This document shows, one piece after another, positions 8,592-16,128 of a stretch of DNA of 27,582 nucleotides. The DNA lies in assembly GCA_964471535.1 (NCBI GenBank), contig CAYYHA010000036.1, forward strand, positions 1 through 27,582, in the 5' to 3' direction. Within the stretch, counting starts at the first letter, position 1; the number at the start of each line of letters is the position of its first letter. The notes below the pieces were generated by a model. That model worked only from the letters and a program-made list of their open reading frames with translations, made no database searches and was not told the origin of the DNA. Made by a program: the position numbers and the translations under genes. The stretch comes from CAYYHA01 sp964471535. Lineage in GTDB: Bacteria > Myxococcota > Myxococcia > SLRQ01.

Positions 8592-10388
8592 ATGCGCCGC
8601 CTCTTCGTCCTGCTGCAGAACCTCCTGACTGCGGTCTTCGTCGGCACGCAGAATCTCTTGAAGCGCCTCGGCCTCCGGGCGCCGGTGCCCGAGTACGTGA
8701 GCTTCGAGCTGCGCGGCGATCCGCCTTGGCGTCCGCCGCCGCTGTTGCGGCGCGCCTTCGCGCGGCTCTCTGGTCCGGGGCCCACCCCCGATCTGCACAC
8801 GCTCTCCCATCGCTTCGAGCGTATCGCGCGGACGGGACGCGTCCGGGGCGTGGTGCTCCGCGTGGATGGGTTCACCGGTAGTCTCTCGAAGATCGATGCC
8901 CTCTGCGAGCGGGTGGAGATGCTGCGCGGCGCCGGCAAGGAGGTGGTCTTCTGGTGCCCGCAGGCGACGCAGGGCGAGCTGCTGCTCCTCTTCCGGGGAG
9001 ATCGTCTCTTCCTCGCCCCTGGCGGTCGCCTCGATCTGAAGGGCTTCGCCGTCGAGGCGATGACGGCGGGGCGTGCGATGCAGAAGCTGGGCGTGCGACC
9101 CACGGTGTTTCGGCGGGGCACCCATAAGACGGCGGCGGAGATCTTTACCGAGGACGGGATCAGCGACGCACAGCGAGAGACGCTGGAGGCGATCCTCGAC
9201 GATCTGGATGCGCGTCTGATCGGGTCACTGGTGGAAGGCCGGGGCCTCGACGCGTCGGAGGCCCGCCGCGTCGTCGACGAGGGCCCCTACCCAGCGCGGC
9301 GCGCGCTCGAGGCGGGCCTGGTCGACGGGCTCTGTTTCGGCGACGAAGTCGCCGCCCGCCTCGCCGAGGCGGAGTCCCCGACTGCGGTGGAGGGTTCGGA
9401 GGGGAGAGGCGCGGCGGGGGTGCGGATTGCGCCGTGGCTCGCCTTCCGCGCCAGTGGCCCGGAGCGCATCGACTGGAAACCGGTGCTCGGGCGCCACCGG
9501 GTTGTTGCGGTGATTCCCATTCGCGGCTTCATCAACGAGGGCGAGAGCCGCCTCCTCCCCGGAGGTGTGCAGGTTGCCGGTGCGCGGAGCATCGGGGAGG
9601 CGCTCGCCGCTGCGCGCAGCAATCCCGCGGTGCGCGCCGTGGTCCTCCACATCGACTCGCGGGGAGGCTCGGCGCTGGCCAGCGACCTCATCTGGCGGGA
9701 GGTACGCCGCACTGCGGCCAAGAAGCCCGTGGTCGCCTTTCTCGATCGCGTCGCCGCGAGCGGGGGGTACTACTGTGCCGCGGCCGCTACGGAGATCGTG
9801 GCGAGCCCTGGGGTGCTCACCGGCTCCATTGGGGTGGTCACCGCCTTCTTCGATTTGAGCGGCCTCTACGGCCGGCTGGGCCTTCGCCGGGAGGTGCTGG
9901 CGCGAGGCCGGCGCGCGGCGCTGGGCACGACCACGCGGCCACCCACAGAGGACGAGCGGCAGGCCATGGAGGAGGAGGTCGCGGCGGTGTACGCGTGCTT
10001 CCTCGACCGCGTCGCCGAGGGCCGGGGCCTGTCCCGGGCGGCGGTGGAGGCGGTTGCGGAGGGGCGGGTCTATACCGGCCGGCGCGCCCTGGACCTGGGC
10101 CTGGTGGATGCGGTGGGAGACTTCGAGGACGCCCTCGAGGCGGCGCGGCGCCTCTGTGGGCTCCCGCGCCGAGTCACCTTGGAGGTGCGCACCCTGGACC
10201 TCGGTGCACCGGGCCTCTTGCCTCGACTCTTGCGACCGGTGGGGCGGGCCGCGCGCTGGGCCTCGGCCCTCGGCCCCTTCGACCCCTTCGACCTCGCGTG
10301 GCTCGAGCGCGCGCTCGGGGGCCCGGAGCTGGCATGGGCGGTGCTGCCGGCCGGCGTCGTCGGCCCGGGGTGGGGAGCGCGGTGGTGA
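8592..10388 (+). CDS. sppA: Signal peptide peptidase SppA, tandem-domain (67K) type
   Basis: S49 family serine protease, 598 aa, with two homologous ClpP-like domains as in E. coli SppA, where the N-terminal half provides the lysine and the C-terminal half the serine of a Ser/Lys dyad. Both are visible: K179 in GTHKTAAEIF and S390 in RVAASGGYY, followed by SPGVLTGSIGV. SppA degrades cleaved signal peptides. The N-terminus carries a weakly hydrophobic, possibly membrane-associated helix (LFVLLQNLLTAVFVGTQNLL) rather than a clear cleavable signal. The frame is open from 8517, but ATG 8592 is preferred because upstream residues are unlike the family and a -10-like box lies just before it. The TGA stop overlaps the GTG start of the cyclase gene (GTGA at 10385-10388). 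Confidence 0.9.
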   Translation: MRRLFVLLQNLLTAVFVGTQNLLKRLGLRAPVPEYVSFELRGDPPWRPPPLLRRAFARLSGPGPTPDLHTLSHRFERIARTGRVRGVVLRVDGFTGSLSKIDALCERVEMLRGAGKEVVFWCPQATQGELLLLFRGDRLFLAPGGRLDLKGFAVEAMTAGRAMQKLGVRPTVFRRGTHKTAAEIFTEDGISDAQRETLEAILDDLDARLIGSLVEGRGLDASEARRVVDEGPYPARRALEAGLVDGLCFGDEVAARLAEAESPTAVEGSEGRGAAGVRIAPWLAFRASGPERIDWKPVLGRHRVVAVIPIRGFINEGESRLLPGGVQVAGARSIGEALAAARSNPAVRAVVLHIDSRGGSALASDLIWREVRRTAAKKPVVAFLDRVAASGGYYCAAAATEIVASPGVLTGSIGVVTAFFDLSGLYGRLGLRREVLARGRRAALGTTTRPPTEDERQAMEEEVAAVYACFLDRVAEGRGLSRAAVEAVAEGRVYTGRRALDLGLVDAVGDFEDALEAARRLCGLPRRVTLEVRTLDLGAPGLLPRLLRPVGRAARWASALGPFDPFDLAWLERALGGPELAWAVLPAGVVGPGWGARW

Positions 10389-11704
10389 GCGCGCTCACGG
10401 AGCGACTGCTTCCCCACGTTCCCCGCTACCTGGTGCGGCGGCGCCTGGCGCCCGGCGGGCTGGGCACCTGGGGCGTGCGGGAGACGGGCACCTTGCTCCA
10501 TGCGGATTTCCAGGGCTTCACGCGGCTCACCGAGCGACTCGCTGCCTTTGGAGCCGATGGTGCCCTGGCCTTGGGCGACATCCTCAACCGTTACTTTCGT
10601 ATGCTCCTCGACGAGATCGCCCTCGAGCGGGGAGCCAACCTCGTCGCCTTCGGGGGGGACGGCTTCACGCTGGTCTCCTTCGATCCCGACGGCCCGGCGC
10701 AGCTGGTCGCCGCGGGCCTGGAGATGCAGGAGGCGCTGGCCCTCTTCCCGGTGGTGGAGACGCCGGCGGGGGAGTTCGAGCTGGCGCTGCGGGTGGGCGT
10801 GCATCGGGGCCCTTTCTTCCATGGGGTGGTGGAGGTTGCCGAGTCGGCGCAGTACCTGCTCGGCGGGCGCACCCTCGAGTCGGTGGTGCGCCTGGAGGAG
10901 AGGGCGCAGCCGGGGACGGTGGCGATCTCACGGGAGATCGCTCGGGCACTCGGGGAGTCGGTGCGGGTCGAGGAGGCGGGGGAGGGCCTGCGCGTGGCGG
11001 CCTTCGACGCGCGTCCGCCGCGGCGTCCCCCCGGCGCGCGCACGGTGGCGGCTGGACCGGAGCGGCTGACGCGGGCCGTGGCGCCCCTCATCTCGAAGGG
11101 GGTGCGCGAGCGCCTGCTCGAGACGCCGGAGGCCCCACGCCTCGCCCCCGAGTACCGGCCGGCCACGGCGCTCTTCGTGGCGCTGCGGGGGCTCCCCCTC
11201 GATGGCGATCCTCTCCGGGTCGCCCCCGTGCTCGAGAAGGTGCTCACGGGGATGAAGACCTTGATGGACACCCTCGGCCCGCCGGTGCGCAAATGGGACG
11301 TGGCCGAGGAGGGGCTGAAGATGATCTTCCTCTACGGGCTCACCGGGGATCCGCAGCACGCCTTCCACGCCGCGGCGACAGCCTATCTCCTGAGGGAGGC
11401 GCTCTGCAGCGAGGACGGCCGCTTTTCCCTCGCCTTCGGCCTTGCCTCGGGGATGGTGTGGACCGGAGAGGTGGGCGGCGCCGGTCGCCGTGAGTACACT
11501 GCGCTGGGGGATGCGCTGAACCTCGCCGCGCGCCTCGCGCAGCAGGCAAGGCCCTGGGAGATCCTGTGCGGCGAGGACCTCGCAGAGGCGCTCTCGGAGG
11601 TAGGCGAGGTGGCCTTCCGGGCGCCGATGCGGCTGAAGGGGAAGGCGACGCCGGTGCGCTGCGGGGCGCTGGTCGGCTTGCCCCTCGCGGAGGGGACCTC
11701 GTGA
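10385..11704 (+). CDS. Two-domain class III nucleotidyl cyclase, soluble-adenylyl-cyclase-like
   Basis: 439 aa with two class III cyclase homology domains (about 36-200 and 258-435), no TM segment and no sensor domain; probably makes cAMP in the cytoplasm. Domain 1 has both metal-binding aspartates (D41 in HADFQGFT, D92 in FGGDGF) but E165 in place of the transition-state Asn, keeping R169. Domain 2 lacks the metal aspartates (A266, E309) but retains N379 and R383 (LNLAARL), candidate adenine Lys K303, and T372 in EYTALG, the Thr of the class IIIb group. This division of labour is that of mammalian C1/C2 and of soluble adenylyl cyclase, so one composite active site is expected. GTG 10385 overlaps the sppA stop; the gene's own stop overlaps the next GTG start. 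Whether it makes cAMP or cGMP is not certain. Confidence 0.88.
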   Translation: MSALTERLLPHVPRYLVRRRLAPGGLGTWGVRETGTLLHADFQGFTRLTERLAAFGADGALALGDILNRYFRMLLDEIALERGANLVAFGGDGFTLVSFDPDGPAQLVAAGLEMQEALALFPVVETPAGEFELALRVGVHRGPFFHGVVEVAESAQYLLGGRTLESVVRLEERAQPGTVAISREIARALGESVRVEEAGEGLRVAAFDARPPRRPPGARTVAAGPERLTRAVAPLISKGVRERLLETPEAPRLAPEYRPATALFVALRGLPLDGDPLRVAPVLEKVLTGMKTLMDTLGPPVRKWDVAEEGLKMIFLYGLTGDPQHAFHAAATAYLLREALCSEDGRFSLAFGLASGMVWTGEVGGAGRREYTALGDALNLAARLAQQARPWEILCGEDLAEALSEVGEVAFRAPMRLKGKATPVRCGALVGLPLAEGTS

Positions 11705-12489
11705 GGGCGTCGGGCACCCTGCAGAGCGGGGGCTGGGGGACCGGACGGCTGCAGGCAGCGGCGGCCGGCCTCCTGCTGCTCGGCGGCCTCGTCGGCGTCC
11801 TCTTCGGCTGCCTGCCACGGCCCGAGGACGCCGCACAGGCCTACGCCGAGGCAGTGGAGGCAGGGCAGCTCGAAGCGGCGAGGCGCCATCTCGACCCAAA
11901 GGTCGCCGAGGGAGCGGCGGGTGAGCGCTGGGCGGCGCGCCTCGCCGATACGGAGGCCCGGCGGCGCGAGGCTGCGGCGGCCCGGGCGGCGGCCCGGGGG
12001 CACTGGGCCGTCGAGGCGGTGGGTCCCCAAGGCTTCCGGGCGCGCTGGGACGGCCGGGCCTGGCGCCTGTGTCCCCCTACCACGTGTGCGGGGACCGGAA
12101 CCGAGCTGGCGACCGAGGCCGCCGGCGGGTCGGCCGAAGTGGCGGAGCCCCCGGCCGGGTCGGAGGCAGATGCGGCGGCGGCGGCTGGGGTGGTGCGCGC
12201 CTTCCTGGCACACGTGAAGGCGGGCGCCTTTGCACAGGCCTGGAGGCTGCTCTCGGCAGCAGAGCGGGCTCGGTACACGCCCGAGCGCCTGGCCGCGGAT
12301 TTCGAGGCCGGGGGATCGGTGGCCGAGCAGACCCTGGCGCGCATCGCGCAGGCCCTCGAGACGGGGATGCCCCTTCACGTCGCGGGGGAGGAGGCTTGGC
12401 TGCGCCTGGGCGGCGGGGAGGCGGTGTGGCTCCGACGCGAGGAGGGCGCCTGGCGCATCGCCGCCCTCCACGGGAGGCCAGCGCGATAG
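11701..12489 (+). CDS. Probable lipoprotein with NTF2-like C-terminal region
   Basis: 262 aa, unrecognised. GTG 11701 overlaps the cyclase stop (GTGA), giving an N-terminus with a hydrophobic stretch (AAAAGLLLLGGLVGVLFG) ending at C37, an imperfect lipobox (LFGC has Phe at -2). Two regions share a helical pattern: about 40-80 (DAAQAYAEAVEAGQLEAARRHL) and about 163-262 (VVRAFLAHVKAGAFAQAWRLL), the latter followed by beta-strand-like segments ending GAWRIAALHG. That resembles the NTF2-like/DUF4878 fold common in bacterial lipoproteins, by pattern only. Between them lies an Ala/Gly/Glu-rich linker. Translation appears coupled to the cyclase, suggesting an envelope role linked to the sppA-cyclase unit. 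Function unknown. Confidence 0.75.
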   Translation: MRASGTLQSGGWGTGRLQAAAAGLLLLGGLVGVLFGCLPRPEDAAQAYAEAVEAGQLEAARRHLDPKVAEGAAGERWAARLADTEARRREAAAARAAARGHWAVEAVGPQGFRARWDGRAWRLCPPTTCAGTGTELATEAAGGSAEVAEPPAGSEADAAAAAGVVRAFLAHVKAGAFAQAWRLLSAAERARYTPERLAADFEAGGSVAEQTLARIAQALETGMPLHVAGEEAWLRLGGGEAVWLRREEGAWRIAALHGRPAR

Positions 12490-12494
12490 TGGAC

Positions 12495-12523
12495 TTGACC
12501 GGTCCTCTTCTTCCTCCCATATT
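12495..12523 (+). promoter_or_regulatory. Candidate sigma70-type promoter for mrp
   Basis: TTGACC at 12495-12500 (5 of 6 consensus) is followed after 17 bases by CATATT at 12518-12523 (4 of 6). This places a start near 12530 and a leader of about 70 bases before ATG 12600. It sits just after the stop of the preceding gene, where a new transcription unit would be expected. Confidence 0.5.
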
Positions 12524-12599
12524 CCGCGCCCACCCCGCGCCTCGGTGGCGTCCCGCCAGCCGGCCATCCCCACGCCACCTCAACGCGACGAGGAGCTCC

Positions 12600-13703
12600 A
12601 TGAGTGCAGTTGACGAGAAAGCGGTGCTGAAGGCCCTCGAGGCCGTGAAGGATCCCGATCTCCACAAGGACATCGTGAGCCTCGGCTTCGTGAAGGACCT
12701 TGCGATCGAGGGGGGCAAGGTCTCGTTCACCATCGATCTGACCACCCCTGCTTGCCCGGTGAAGGAGCAAATGGAGGCGCAGGCGCGCGAGGTCGTCGCG
12801 GCGCTGCCCGGCGTGGAATCGGTGGACGTGACCATGAGCGCCAGCGTGCGCACCTCGGCGGGGCCGGGCCTCGGGCAGGGCGAGCCCATGGCGCCGGGGG
12901 TGAAGAACATCGTGCTCGTGGGCTCGGGCAAGGGGGGCGTGGGCAAGTCCACCATCGCCGTGAACCTCGCCGCTGGTCTCGGACATCTCGGGGCACGGGT
13001 GGGGCTCCTCGATGCCGACGTCTATGGTCCCTCCATCCCCACGATGCTGGGCATCTACGGCGAGCGCCCCACCACGAAGGACGGCCGGCACCTCGAGCCC
13101 ATCGAGGCCTTCGGCGTGAAGACGATGAGCATCGGCTACCTGGTGGAGCCGGATCAGGCGATGGTCTGGCGAGGACCGATGCTCAACCAGGCCGTGGTGC
13201 AGTTCCTCCGCGACGTGAACTGGGGGGAGCTCGACTACCTCATCGTCGATCTGCCCCCGGGGACGGGCGATGTGCAACTCACGATCGCGCAGCAGGTGAG
13301 TGCCGCGGGCTGCGTCCTCGTGACCACGCCCCAGGACGTGGCGCTCGCCGACGTCGTGCGGGCGAAGGGCATGCTCGACAAGGTCCGCATCCCCGTCCTG
13401 GGGATCGTGGAGAACATGAGCTACTTCGTCTGTCCGCACTGCGGCGAGGAGACGGATATCTTCGACCGGGGCGGCGGCAAGCGGGCGGCCGAGCGACTCG
13501 CGGTGCCCTTCTTGGGCGAGGTGCCCATACAGCCGAAGATTCGCGAGGGAGGCGATGCGGGCCGGCCCATCGTGGTCGAGGATCCCGAGGGGGCGGAGAG
13601 CCGGGCGCTCCTCGAGGTGGCCAAGCAGGTGGCCCATCGGGTGAGTGTGCAAGCGGTGGAGGGCGGCGCCGCGGCGACGCCGACCTTGCGGATGGCGCCG
13701 TAG
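12600..13703 (+). CDS. apbC: Mrp/ApbC/NBP35-family iron-sulfur cluster carrier ATPase
   Basis: Cytoplasmic P-loop ATPase that carries and transfers Fe-S clusters to apo-proteins; 367 aa, normal for bacterial Mrp. An N-terminal MIP18-like (DUF59) domain occupies about 1-90 (KDPDLHKDIVSLGFVKDL, then TTPACPVKEQME). The deviant Walker A is GSGKGGVGKST at 108-118, followed by DADVYGPSIP, VDLPPGTGD and the C-terminal cluster-binding C278-P-H-C281 in YFVCPHCGEET. The frame is open from 12069, but ATG 12600 is preferred: it is preceded by GAGGAG and the domain begins immediately. A promoter candidate at 12495-12523 supports an independent unit. The next gene starts three bases after the stop. Confidence 0.95.
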   Translation: MSAVDEKAVLKALEAVKDPDLHKDIVSLGFVKDLAIEGGKVSFTIDLTTPACPVKEQMEAQAREVVAALPGVESVDVTMSASVRTSAGPGLGQGEPMAPGVKNIVLVGSGKGGVGKSTIAVNLAAGLGHLGARVGLLDADVYGPSIPTMLGIYGERPTTKDGRHLEPIEAFGVKTMSIGYLVEPDQAMVWRGPMLNQAVVQFLRDVNWGELDYLIVDLPPGTGDVQLTIAQQVSAAGCVLVTTPQDVALADVVRAKGMLDKVRIPVLGIVENMSYFVCPHCGEETDIFDRGGGKRAAERLAVPFLGEVPIQPKIREGGDAGRPIVVEDPEGAESRALLEVAKQVAHRVSVQAVEGGAAATPTLRMAP

Positions 13704-13706
13704 GTC

Positions 13707-14225
13707 GTGGAGAGGCAGCGGGCGACGGGTGACCGGTTGCATCGCTTCGGGCGCGAGCGAGCTCGAAGCCGCGCCCGGTGGCTTCGTAGGGGCGCGGCGT
13801 GGACCCCGGGCCTGCTCTTCCCCCTCTTCTTTGGTGCCGGCTGCGGACCGCCCCCCGGCGCACCTGCCCTGTCGGAGCTCCGCTGCCGAAGTGGTGCGGT
13901 CGAGGCGTGCCAGTCCCGCACCGATCCCTTTCGGCTCGAGCTCGCAGTGGACTTCGAGGATCCCGACGGCGACTTGGGGGCCGGCCTGTGGCAGCTCTTC
14001 ATCGACGACGCTCCGAAGGGGGAGCGCCGTGCACTCGCGCCGCTCTTCGACGAGAGCGGCGTGGCGCGCGACGCGACGGCTGGCATGCTCGCTCTCGACG
14101 TGGACCTCGAGCCGGCGCGCGTCCAGGCCGGCGAGGAGGTGCGTGTGGGCGTGCAGGTGTGGGACGCACGCCTCCACGAGAGCAACCGACCTGCGGTACG
14201 CTTGCGACTGGAGCTTTCACCGTGA
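13707..14225 (+). CDS. Probable lipoprotein, function unknown
   Basis: 172 aa from GTG 13707; TTG at 13737 is an alternative start that would shorten the unusually long Arg-rich N-region. A hydrophobic stretch (TPGLLFPLFFGAG) ends at C46, a plausible lipobox (GAGC), followed by GPPPGAP, typical of a mature lipoprotein. The mature part contains LELAVDFEDPDGDLGAG, an acidic segment reminiscent of calcium-binding or beta-sandwich loops, then DLEPARVQAGEEVRVGVQVWD, suggesting an immunoglobulin-like beta sandwich (inference). The gene starts three bases after mrp and its stop overlaps the next start (TGATG), so it belongs to the same unit. Confidence 0.7.
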   Translation: MERQRATGDRLHRFGRERARSRARWLRRGAAWTPGLLFPLFFGAGCGPPPGAPALSELRCRSGAVEACQSRTDPFRLELAVDFEDPDGDLGAGLWQLFIDDAPKGERRALAPLFDESGVARDATAGMLALDVDLEPARVQAGEEVRVGVQVWDARLHESNRPAVRLRLELSP

Positions 14226-14713
14226 TGGACCAAGACGACGACTTCCCGCCGCGCGGCGGGACGGAGAGTGGAGACGATACGCGGGGTCGGAGCCGCCTCG
14301 AGGGCTTCGTGCCCGATGCGGTGAAGAAGCTCGCCCTCGCGGGGGTCGGGGCGCTCTTCATGACCGAGGAGGGCATCCGCAACCTGGTGGGGGAGATGAA
14401 GCTCCCCCGCGATGCGGTGGCCAACCTCATCGCGCAGACGGAACGCGCGCGCGGCGAGCTCTTCCGCATGATCGCCCTCGAGTTCCGGCGCTTTCTCGAG
14501 CACGCAAACCTCTCCGGGGAGATCGCCAAGGCGCTCGAAGGGATCACCGTCGACGTGACGGCGAGCATCCGCTTCCGGCGCAACGAGTCGGGCGATCTCG
14601 TTCCCGAACTCGAGTCGAAGTCTCGGCGCACGGAGCGCGATGCGGCGGCTGCAGCGGCTGCGGCAGGCGAAGCAGGCGGCGAGGCTGTCTCGGCGGCCGA
14701 CTGGGGAGAGTGA
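14225..14713 (+). CDS. Small soluble helical protein, function unknown
   Basis: 162 aa. ATG 14225 overlaps the upstream stop (TGATG). The first 22 residues are acidic and disordered. A conserved-looking core follows: FVPDAVKKLALAGVGALF, then TEEGIRNLVGEMKLPRDAV and a long amphipathic helix (IAQTERARGELFRMIALEF..FLEHANLSGEIAKALEG). A short beta segment (ITVDVTASIRFRR) precedes an Ala/Glu-rich disordered tail. The helical layout recalls phasin-like or small scaffold proteins, but I do not recognise the family. No signal peptide or TM helix is seen; the GVGALF segment is too short. Confidence 0.75.
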   Translation: MDQDDDFPPRGGTESGDDTRGRSRLEGFVPDAVKKLALAGVGALFMTEEGIRNLVGEMKLPRDAVANLIAQTERARGELFRMIALEFRRFLEHANLSGEIAKALEGITVDVTASIRFRRNESGDLVPELESKSRRTERDAAAAAAAAGEAGGEAVSAADWGE

Positions 14714-14715
14714 GG

Positions 14716-15096
14716 ATGGCGGTGCGGGGGAGGCGCCGACGGCGGGGCGCCGGCCTCGTCATCCTCCTCGCCGGTGTGGGCGGTGGGCTCTTCCTCTTGA
14801 GTCGTGGCGCCCCCCTCGAGCGCACCCTGGTCTACGACCTCGGTGAGGGGCACGAGACGATCACCGGTCTCTCGATCACCGTCCGCTACGACGGCGGTGT
14901 GCTCTACCGCCAAGACCGGTGGACCTTCGCGGCCGGCGAGGCGCCCCGGCGCCTCAGCGTTCCGACGCGCCTGCCCGACGCCCCCTGCACCCTCGAGTGG
15001 CGCATCGACCGCGCGGCAGGCGGCGGAGAGGCGGGGCAGCGTGCCCTCGACCCGCGGGGGCCCTTCGACCGCATCGTGCTCCATCTCCTCCCGTAG
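14716..15096 (+). CDS. Small single-pass membrane protein, function unknown
   Basis: 126 aa starting at ATG 14716, two bases after the preceding stop, with GAGTGAGG as ribosome-binding purines. The Arg-rich start (RGRRRRR) followed by GAGLVILLAGVGGGLFLL is a signal anchor with the C-terminus outside. The roughly 95-residue extracytoplasmic part alternates beta-strand patterns (ERTLVYDLGEGHETITGLSITVRYDG; LYRQDRWTF; DRIVLHLLP). It looks like a compact beta domain with a single Cys. No family recognised. It is the last gene before the 165-base gap that carries the catabolic promoter. Confidence 0.72.
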   Translation: MAVRGRRRRRGAGLVILLAGVGGGLFLLSRGAPLERTLVYDLGEGHETITGLSITVRYDGGVLYRQDRWTFAAGEAPRRLSVPTRLPDAPCTLEWRIDRAAGGGEAGQRALDPRGPFDRIVLHLLP

Positions 15097-15180
15097 CCGC
15101 GGCGTGCCGGGGCTGCCGCAGACTGCGAGCCCAGGCCAGTGCCATGACGCGACGCGGCGAATCGTGCCTACTTCCGCGCC

Positions 15181-15209
15181 TTTACGGTGCGCCGAGGCCG
15201 CCCTATAAG
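15181..15209 (+). promoter_or_regulatory. Sigma70-type promoter of the CoA-ester catabolic operon
   Basis: TTTACG at 15181-15186 (4 of 6 match to TTGACA), a 17-base spacer and TATAAG at 15204-15209 (5 of 6 match to TATAAT). The AT-rich -10 box stands out in this GC-rich region. The predicted start near 15216 gives a leader of about 46 bases before ATG 15262. Confidence 0.6.
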
Positions 15210-15215
15210 GGCGGC
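15197..15215. promoter_or_regulatory. Perfect 7-bp inverted repeat around the -10 box (operator-like)
   Basis: GCCGCCC (15197-15203) and GGGCGGC (15209-15215) are exact reverse complements separated by TATAA. The -10 hexamer forms the loop plus the first base of the right arm, so a dimeric repressor bound here would occlude RNA polymerase. As RNA it would be a stable hairpin, but the following bases are C/T-mixed rather than a run of U, and the element lies at the predicted transcription start, so a terminator is less likely. Confidence 0.5.
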
Positions 15216-15261
15216 TCCTCCCTTCTTTCCTGCGGATTCGACCCCAACACGAGGTGAGCGA

Positions 15262-16119
15262 ATGACTGTGAAGCGTCTGGGCATCGTGGGTGCCGGGCAG
15301 ATGGGAAGCGGCATCGCCCAGGTCGCCGCGACCAGCGGCATCGAGGTGATCCTGGTGGACCTCTCGGACGAGGTTCTCGACCGGGCCCGGAAGGGCATCG
15401 AGAAGCGCCTGGCGCGGGCGGTGGAGAAGGGGAGGCACAGCCCCGAGGAGAAGGAGGCGGCCCTCGGCCGCATCCAGACCGCCGTGGCGCGCCACGCCTT
15501 GGCCGAGTGTGACTTCGTGGTGGAAGCGGTGGTGGAGAACGAGGCGGTGAAGAAGGAGATCTTCGCCGACCTCGATCGGATCTGCCGGAAGGACGCCATC
15601 CTGGCGAGCAACACCTCCTCCATCTCGATCACGCGCCTGGCCGCGGCGACCCGACGGCCTGGGCAGGTCATCGGCATGCACTTCATGAATCCGGTGCCGG
15701 TGATGAAGCTCGTCGAGGTCATCCGCGGGATCGCCACCACGGACGAGACCCACGCCGCCACCCGCGCGCTGGCCGAGACGATGGGCAAGACCTGCGTCGA
15801 CGCGAAGGACTACCCGGGCTTCATCATCAACCGCATCTTGCTGCCGATGATCAACGAGGCGTTCTATGCGCTGATGGAGGGCGTCGCCTCGGCGGAGGAC
15901 ATCGATGCGGGGATGAAGCTCGGCACCAATCAGCCCATGGGTCCCTTGACGCTCGCGGACTTCATCGGCCTCGACACCTGCCTCTCCATCATGGAGGTGC
16001 TCCACGAAGGCCTCGGGGATGCGAAGTACCGCCCCTGCCCGTTGCTCCGGCAGTACGTGGACGCGGGCTGGCTGGGCCGCAAGACGGGACGCGGCGTCTA
16101 CACCTACGACGCGCAGTAA
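15262..16119 (+). CDS. hbd: 3-hydroxybutyryl-CoA dehydrogenase (3-hydroxyacyl-CoA dehydrogenase)
   Basis: Stand-alone single-function enzyme (285 aa, the Hbd/PaaH size class) that oxidises 3-hydroxyacyl-CoA to 3-ketoacyl-CoA with NAD. The Rossmann motif is G10-A-G12-Q-M-G15. The catalytic histidine is H140 in MHFMNPVPVMKLVEVI, followed by the helical C-terminal dimer domain containing GFIINRILLPMINEAFYAL and GPLTLADFIGLD. The frame is open upstream to 15187, but ATG 15262 places the Rossmann fold at the N-terminus and follows GAGGTGAG. It is the first gene of the catabolic run and is followed nine bases later by an enoyl-CoA hydratase, giving two consecutive beta-oxidation steps. Confidence 0.95.
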   Translation: MTVKRLGIVGAGQMGSGIAQVAATSGIEVILVDLSDEVLDRARKGIEKRLARAVEKGRHSPEEKEAALGRIQTAVARHALAECDFVVEAVVENEAVKKEIFADLDRICRKDAILASNTSSISITRLAAATRRPGQVIGMHFMNPVPVMKLVEVIRGIATTDETHAATRALAETMGKTCVDAKDYPGFIINRILLPMINEAFYALMEGVASAEDIDAGMKLGTNQPMGPLTLADFIGLDTCLSIMEVLHEGLGDAKYRPCPLLRQYVDAGWLGRKTGRGVYTYDAQ

Positions 16120-16128
16120 GGAGCGGCG

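Noticed and set aside
12375..14177. 600-residue minus-strand open frame opposite mrp
   Set aside because: Mirror of mrp coding strand; the protein is His/Arg rich without motifs.
15197..15215. Hairpin as a rho-independent terminator for the upstream genes
   Set aside because: Tail is C/T-mixed without a T run, and the loop is a good -10 box with a correctly spaced -35; an operator/promoter reading explains more.
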